Positions 60,996 through 64,000 of a stretch of 64,000 nucleotides of DNA are shown here, piece after piece (position 1 is the first letter of the stretch; the number at the start of each line of letters is the position of its first letter). The notes under the pieces are model-generated. The model searched no databases, was not told where the DNA came from, and was given only the letters and a program-made list of their open reading frames with translations. The stretch is from Methylotenera_A sp046594915 (lineage in GTDB: Bacteria > Pseudomonadota > Gammaproteobacteria > Burkholderiales > Methylophilaceae): contig JBKJRC010000013.1 of the NCBI GenBank assembly GCA_046594915.1, positions 5,623-69,622 on the forward strand. The letters run 5' to 3'. The position numbers and the translations under genes were made by a program.

Positions 60996-63605
60996 CTAAT
61001 AGCCAGACGGATTCAGCACATTTGCAGCAGCATCTGTGCTGTTACGGGGCTTTCTCGGTTTGCTGGCTGCTGGCTTTACATTATTATTCACGGCTGTATT
61101 GCCAGTTCTGCTGGGCGCTTCAACAACCTCTGCATTACCGCCAGGCGTGGCATTTGGCCTGCTGACCGCTGGCTTCAAATGGCTATTCGCTGGTAAAGCT
61201 TGTGGTGCAGCTTGTGATTCTGGTGGAAGTTGAGGCGGCTGTGGCTGCAAGGGATTATTTGTCAAACTATCCGAAAAATACGGCTCCTCAGGATCTTGCA
61301 TTGGTGGCAATACTACGGCAGCTGATGGCGGCGGATTTTCTTGATAAAAATACTCGTAAATACCCTCTTCATCCTCATTAATAAGTACACCTGTTGCTGC
61401 GTCTATTTTTACCGACATAACGCCATCAGGTACGTTGAATGGTTTATCTGGCAACCCTTTTAAGGCTGTTGCCATATAACTTATCCATATTGGCAAAGCG
61501 GCTTTTCCACCTGTTTCATCGCGACCAAGTGAACGTGGTTGATCATAACCCATCCACGCCACTGCAACTTGTCTGGGATTGTAACCAGCAAACCAGGCAT
61601 CTACTTGGTCATTTGTAGTGCCTGTTTTTCCTGCTAAATCTTGGCGTCCTAACTGTCTGGCTTTAGTCGCTGTACCTCTTTGCACCACGTCATGCATCAT
61701 CGAAGTCATTAAAAAGGCATTGCGGCCATCAATCACTCTTGGTGCATCTTTATTGGCACGTGGATAGTTTATTTGCTCGATAATATTACCTTTGCTATCG
61801 GTTATTTTACTGATTAAATGTGGCTTAACACGTAAGCCACCATTGGCAAAAACAGCATATCCAGTTGCCATTGCCCACGGCGTGGTAGCACCTGCACCTA
61901 GTGCCATGGTGAGATAAGCTGGATGATCTTTGCGGGAAAAACCAAATTTAGTGATGTAATCTTGTGCATAACGTACGCCAATTTGGTTGATCACGCGGAT
62001 TGACACCATGTTTTTTGATTTAGTGAGTGCGGTACGCAAACGCATTGGCCCGCTATATTGTCCATCGTAGTTTTTAGGCTCCCAAGCTTTGTTACCACCC
62101 ACTTCTTCTGCAGTCATCGAAAAAGGCGCATCTTGTACAATTGTTGCGGGTGTAAAACCTTTTTCTAATGCAGCAGAATAAATAAACGGCTTAAAACTGG
62201 ATCCAGGCTGACGCCAAGCTTGCGTCGCATGGTTAAACTTATTTTTATTAAAATCAAAACCGCCCACTAACGCAGTAATCGCCCCATTATCTGGATCGAG
62301 CGCCACCAGCGCAGCTTCTACCTGCGGCAGTTGCACAATATGCCATAAACCTTGGCTCTCAATCACCCGCACAATTGAACCTGGTTTTATTTTATGCTTT
62401 TTAACATCTTTATCAGCCAAGTTTTTTTGCAACAAACTTAAGCCCGCGCCACTTATTTCAAGCGTTGCATTTTTTTTAGTAAACACTTTGACTAGCTTAG
62501 GAGAAACCTCCGTGACCACTGCAGGAATGAATCCGTTATATTCTTCAATATCTTCCAAGGCAAGATGCATGCCTTCGGTTAAATCGGCCGACTGCAGCTT
62601 ATTTAAATCGATAGTTTTTTCTGCTTTTTGATACCCTTGCCGACGTTGGTATTCTAAAATACCAAGCAGCACCGCATTATTGGCCGCTTCTTGATTGGCT
62701 TTTTTGACTGTGGTGTACACCTTCAAACCGCTCGTGTAAATATCATCCTGATAACGTTCGAACAGGTTTTGCCGAACAATTTCGGCCACATAATCTGCCG
62801 ATAAATCACTGGCTTGTTTCGAGGTTTTAAATTTTAATTTTTGCTGCATGGCCGCATTAAATTTTGCTTCATCGATAAAACCGTAACGCCGCATATCGCG
62901 CAAAACTTCATGTTGCCTGTTTGCAGCGCGATCAGGATGTGTAAATGGATTATAACCGGAAGGCGCTTTTGGTAAGCCCGCCAGCAATGCCGATTCGGCC
63001 AATGTTAATTTAGACAAAGATTTACCAAAATACACCTGAGAAGCAGCCGCAAAGCCATACGAACGCTGACCTAGATAGATTTGGTTTAAATACAACTCTA
63101 ATATCTGGTCTTTGGTTAAAGTTTTTTCAATCTTTAACGCTAACAACGCTTCTTTCACTTTTGTCACCATGGTGCGTTTTTTGCCCGGTGTGGTAAAAAA
63201 GTTTTTGGCTACCTGCATGGTAATTGTGCTGGCGCCTTCGTGACTCACACCAGTGACATTATTTTTGATAGCGCGCAATATGCCTTTGGTGTCTACACCA
63301 CCATGCTGGTAAAAACGGCGATCTTCAATCGCCAGTACCGCATATTTTAAATTATCGGGCACTTTATCAATGCCAACAAATGCGCGCCGCTCTTCACCAA
63401 ATTCGCTAATTAAAAAGCCATCTGCAGAATACACGCGTAACGGCAGTTTGGGCTTGTAGTCAGTAAGTGCTTCCAGCGACGGCAATGTGGGATAAATAAG
63501 GGTGACCGCTAGCGCTGCCATTGCAGAGATTGTTAACCCGCCAACAATAAAGAACAGTATTAAAAAGTGCCACCATTTTTTTGGCGCTATATTTTTTAAA
63601 GCCAT
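60996..63605 (-). CDS. mrcA: Penicillin-binding protein 1a
   Basis: Bifunctional class A PBP of 869 residues from ATG 63605; a TTG at 63665 would extend the cytoplasmic part by 20 residues. One membrane helix (HFLILFFIVGGLTISAM). GT51 domain at about 55-230 with AIEDRRFYQHGGVD (catalytic Glu) and GASTITMQVAKNFF. An OB-like insert follows, then transpeptidase motifs PGSSFKPFIYSA (Ser-x-x-Lys), TKSKNMVS (S-x-N) and DLAGKTGTTND (K-T-G). The C-terminal 130 residues are Pro/Gln/Ala-rich and low complexity. Often found divergent from pilM, as here. Confidence 0.97.
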   Translation of the reverse strand: MALKNIAPKKWWHFLILFFIVGGLTISAMAALAVTLIYPTLPSLEALTDYKPKLPLRVYSADGFLISEFGEERRAFVGIDKVPDNLKYAVLAIEDRRFYQHGGVDTKGILRAIKNNVTGVSHEGASTITMQVAKNFFTTPGKKRTMVTKVKEALLALKIEKTLTKDQILELYLNQIYLGQRSYGFAAASQVYFGKSLSKLTLAESALLAGLPKAPSGYNPFTHPDRAANRQHEVLRDMRRYGFIDEAKFNAAMQQKLKFKTSKQASDLSADYVAEIVRQNLFERYQDDIYTSGLKVYTTVKKANQEAANNAVLLGILEYQRRQGYQKAEKTIDLNKLQSADLTEGMHLALEDIEEYNGFIPAVVTEVSPKLVKVFTKKNATLEISGAGLSLLQKNLADKDVKKHKIKPGSIVRVIESQGLWHIVQLPQVEAALVALDPDNGAITALVGGFDFNKNKFNHATQAWRQPGSSFKPFIYSAALEKGFTPATIVQDAPFSMTAEEVGGNKAWEPKNYDGQYSGPMRLRTALTKSKNMVSIRVINQIGVRYAQDYITKFGFSRKDHPAYLTMALGAGATTPWAMATGYAVFANGGLRVKPHLISKITDSKGNIIEQINYPRANKDAPRVIDGRNAFLMTSMMHDVVQRGTATKARQLGRQDLAGKTGTTNDQVDAWFAGYNPRQVAVAWMGYDQPRSLGRDETGGKAALPIWISYMATALKGLPDKPFNVPDGVMSVKIDAATGVLINEDEEGIYEYFYQENPPPSAAVVLPPMQDPEEPYFSDSLTNNPLQPQPPQLPPESQAAPQALPANSHLKPAVSRPNATPGGNAEVVEAPSRTGNTAVNNNVKPAASKPRKPRNSTDAAANVLNPSGY

Positions 63606-63971
63606 AGATTTGAAACCATCATAAAAACCGTCAGAAAAACCATAGATATATTTTAACGAATTCAATCATTACCAATAACATTACAAATGACAGTATATAA
63701 GTTAATAAGCATTAACCAAAATACAGTTGTTATTTTTTTACTGCGACAAGCATTTTAATTGCAAAGAAAATGCATTAAATTATGCGTTAACTTATGCATA
63801 ATTTAGGCTGTACTTAAAACCTGTATCAAAAATGAAACATCTGTTGTAATTGTGATTACACATCGAATATAAAATAAAAATATGCTTTACAGGGCGTAAA
63901 GTTGTTGCTAGGATTTAATGTAAATTATCACTATTGTGCATAACCCATGAATATAGAAAGAGAATTTTAAT
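63606..63971. promoter_or_regulatory. Divergent mrcA-pilM intergenic region
   Basis: A 366-bp AT-rich gap with promoters expected in both directions, though none stands out. It contains a 16-bp inverted repeat TGTAAT-TGTG-ATTACA at 63845-63860, a possible protein-binding site. Confidence 0.4.
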
Positions 63972-64000
63972 TTGAAATTCGATTTTTTCAATGAAAGTAC
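63972..64000 (+). CDS. pilM: PilM, first codons only (runs off window end)
   Basis: A frame opening at TTG 63972 reads MKFDFFNEST to the last base. PilM proteins, the cytosolic actin-like ATPases of type IV pili, begin with a similar MxFDF segment, and pilM is regularly divergent from mrcA. An AAGAGA-like ribosome site lies about ten bases upstream. Only nine full codons are present, so this rests mainly on context. Confidence 0.45.

Overview
The window looks like chromosomal DNA of an AT-rich betaproteobacterium, most likely a methylotroph of the Methylophilaceae (Methylotenera-like). This rests on the yebC/ruvC/ruvA/ruvB/ybgC/tolQRA core, the rpe-gph-trpEGDC order, fmdB-DUF502-aspS, a 23-residue PqqA precursor peptide and a SoxYZ-like carrier of the type associated with quinoprotein dehydrogenases. 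The genus is an inference; no rRNA or tRNA gene was seen.

Layout. 1-12.5 kb (minus strand): yebC, an AT-rich nuclease-like gene, ruvC, ruvA, then a DUF4349 lipoprotein and a three-gene sensory operon (TonB-dependent receptor, ABC-type periplasmic binding protein, HAMP-GGDEF-EAL protein), then ruvB, ybgC and the Tol-Pal genes tolQ, tolR and partial tolA. 12.45-20.6 kb: an integrative mobilizable element of about 8.1 kb inserted exactly at the 5' end of yebC. It is bounded by a 26-bp direct repeat and carries a tyrosine integrase, a type II restriction-modification pair, an acidic unknown protein behind a long leader, a candidate oriT, MobC, a MOBP relaxase, an unknown wHTH-like protein and an excisionase-like regulator. 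The element regenerates the first codons of yebC and supplies a new upstream region.

20.8-30.6 kb: CNNM/CorC membrane protein, a MarR-NTF2-EamA cluster with a readable MarR operator, a CBS protein, an orphan pqqA, yjbQ, the SoxYZ-like carrier, a VOC protein, an unknown gene, then fmdB-DUF502-aspS. 30.7-39.3 kb: a FecR-domain secreted protein with Gly/Asn repeats, ssb, a YajR-like MFS transporter, uvrA, mtgA, aroE and a rhodanese.

39.3-44.4 kb: the nitrogen control region glnA-(DUF4124)-ntrB-ntrC. The glnA upstream region has a sigma-54 promoter and two NtrC boxes 30 bp apart, so regulator and target sit together. 44.6-47.4 kb: a compact mercury resistance module, merTPA divergent from merR, with no transposase. 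47.7-60.3 kb: prfA, hemA, rpe, gph, then the trp genes. These include a trpL leader peptide with three Trp codons before trpE, a MASE1-PAS-GGDEF-EAL protein between trpE and trpG, and a DUF3465 lipoprotein between trpD and trpC; hemB follows. 60.4-64 kb: a conserved nucleotidyltransferase-like protein, PBP1a (mrcA), and divergently the first codons of a probable pilM at the window edge.

Most novel material: the yebC-targeting mobilizable element and its 5'-region swap, the unknown genes inserted singly in conserved operons, the orphan pqqA, the trp leader, and several short-period repeats.
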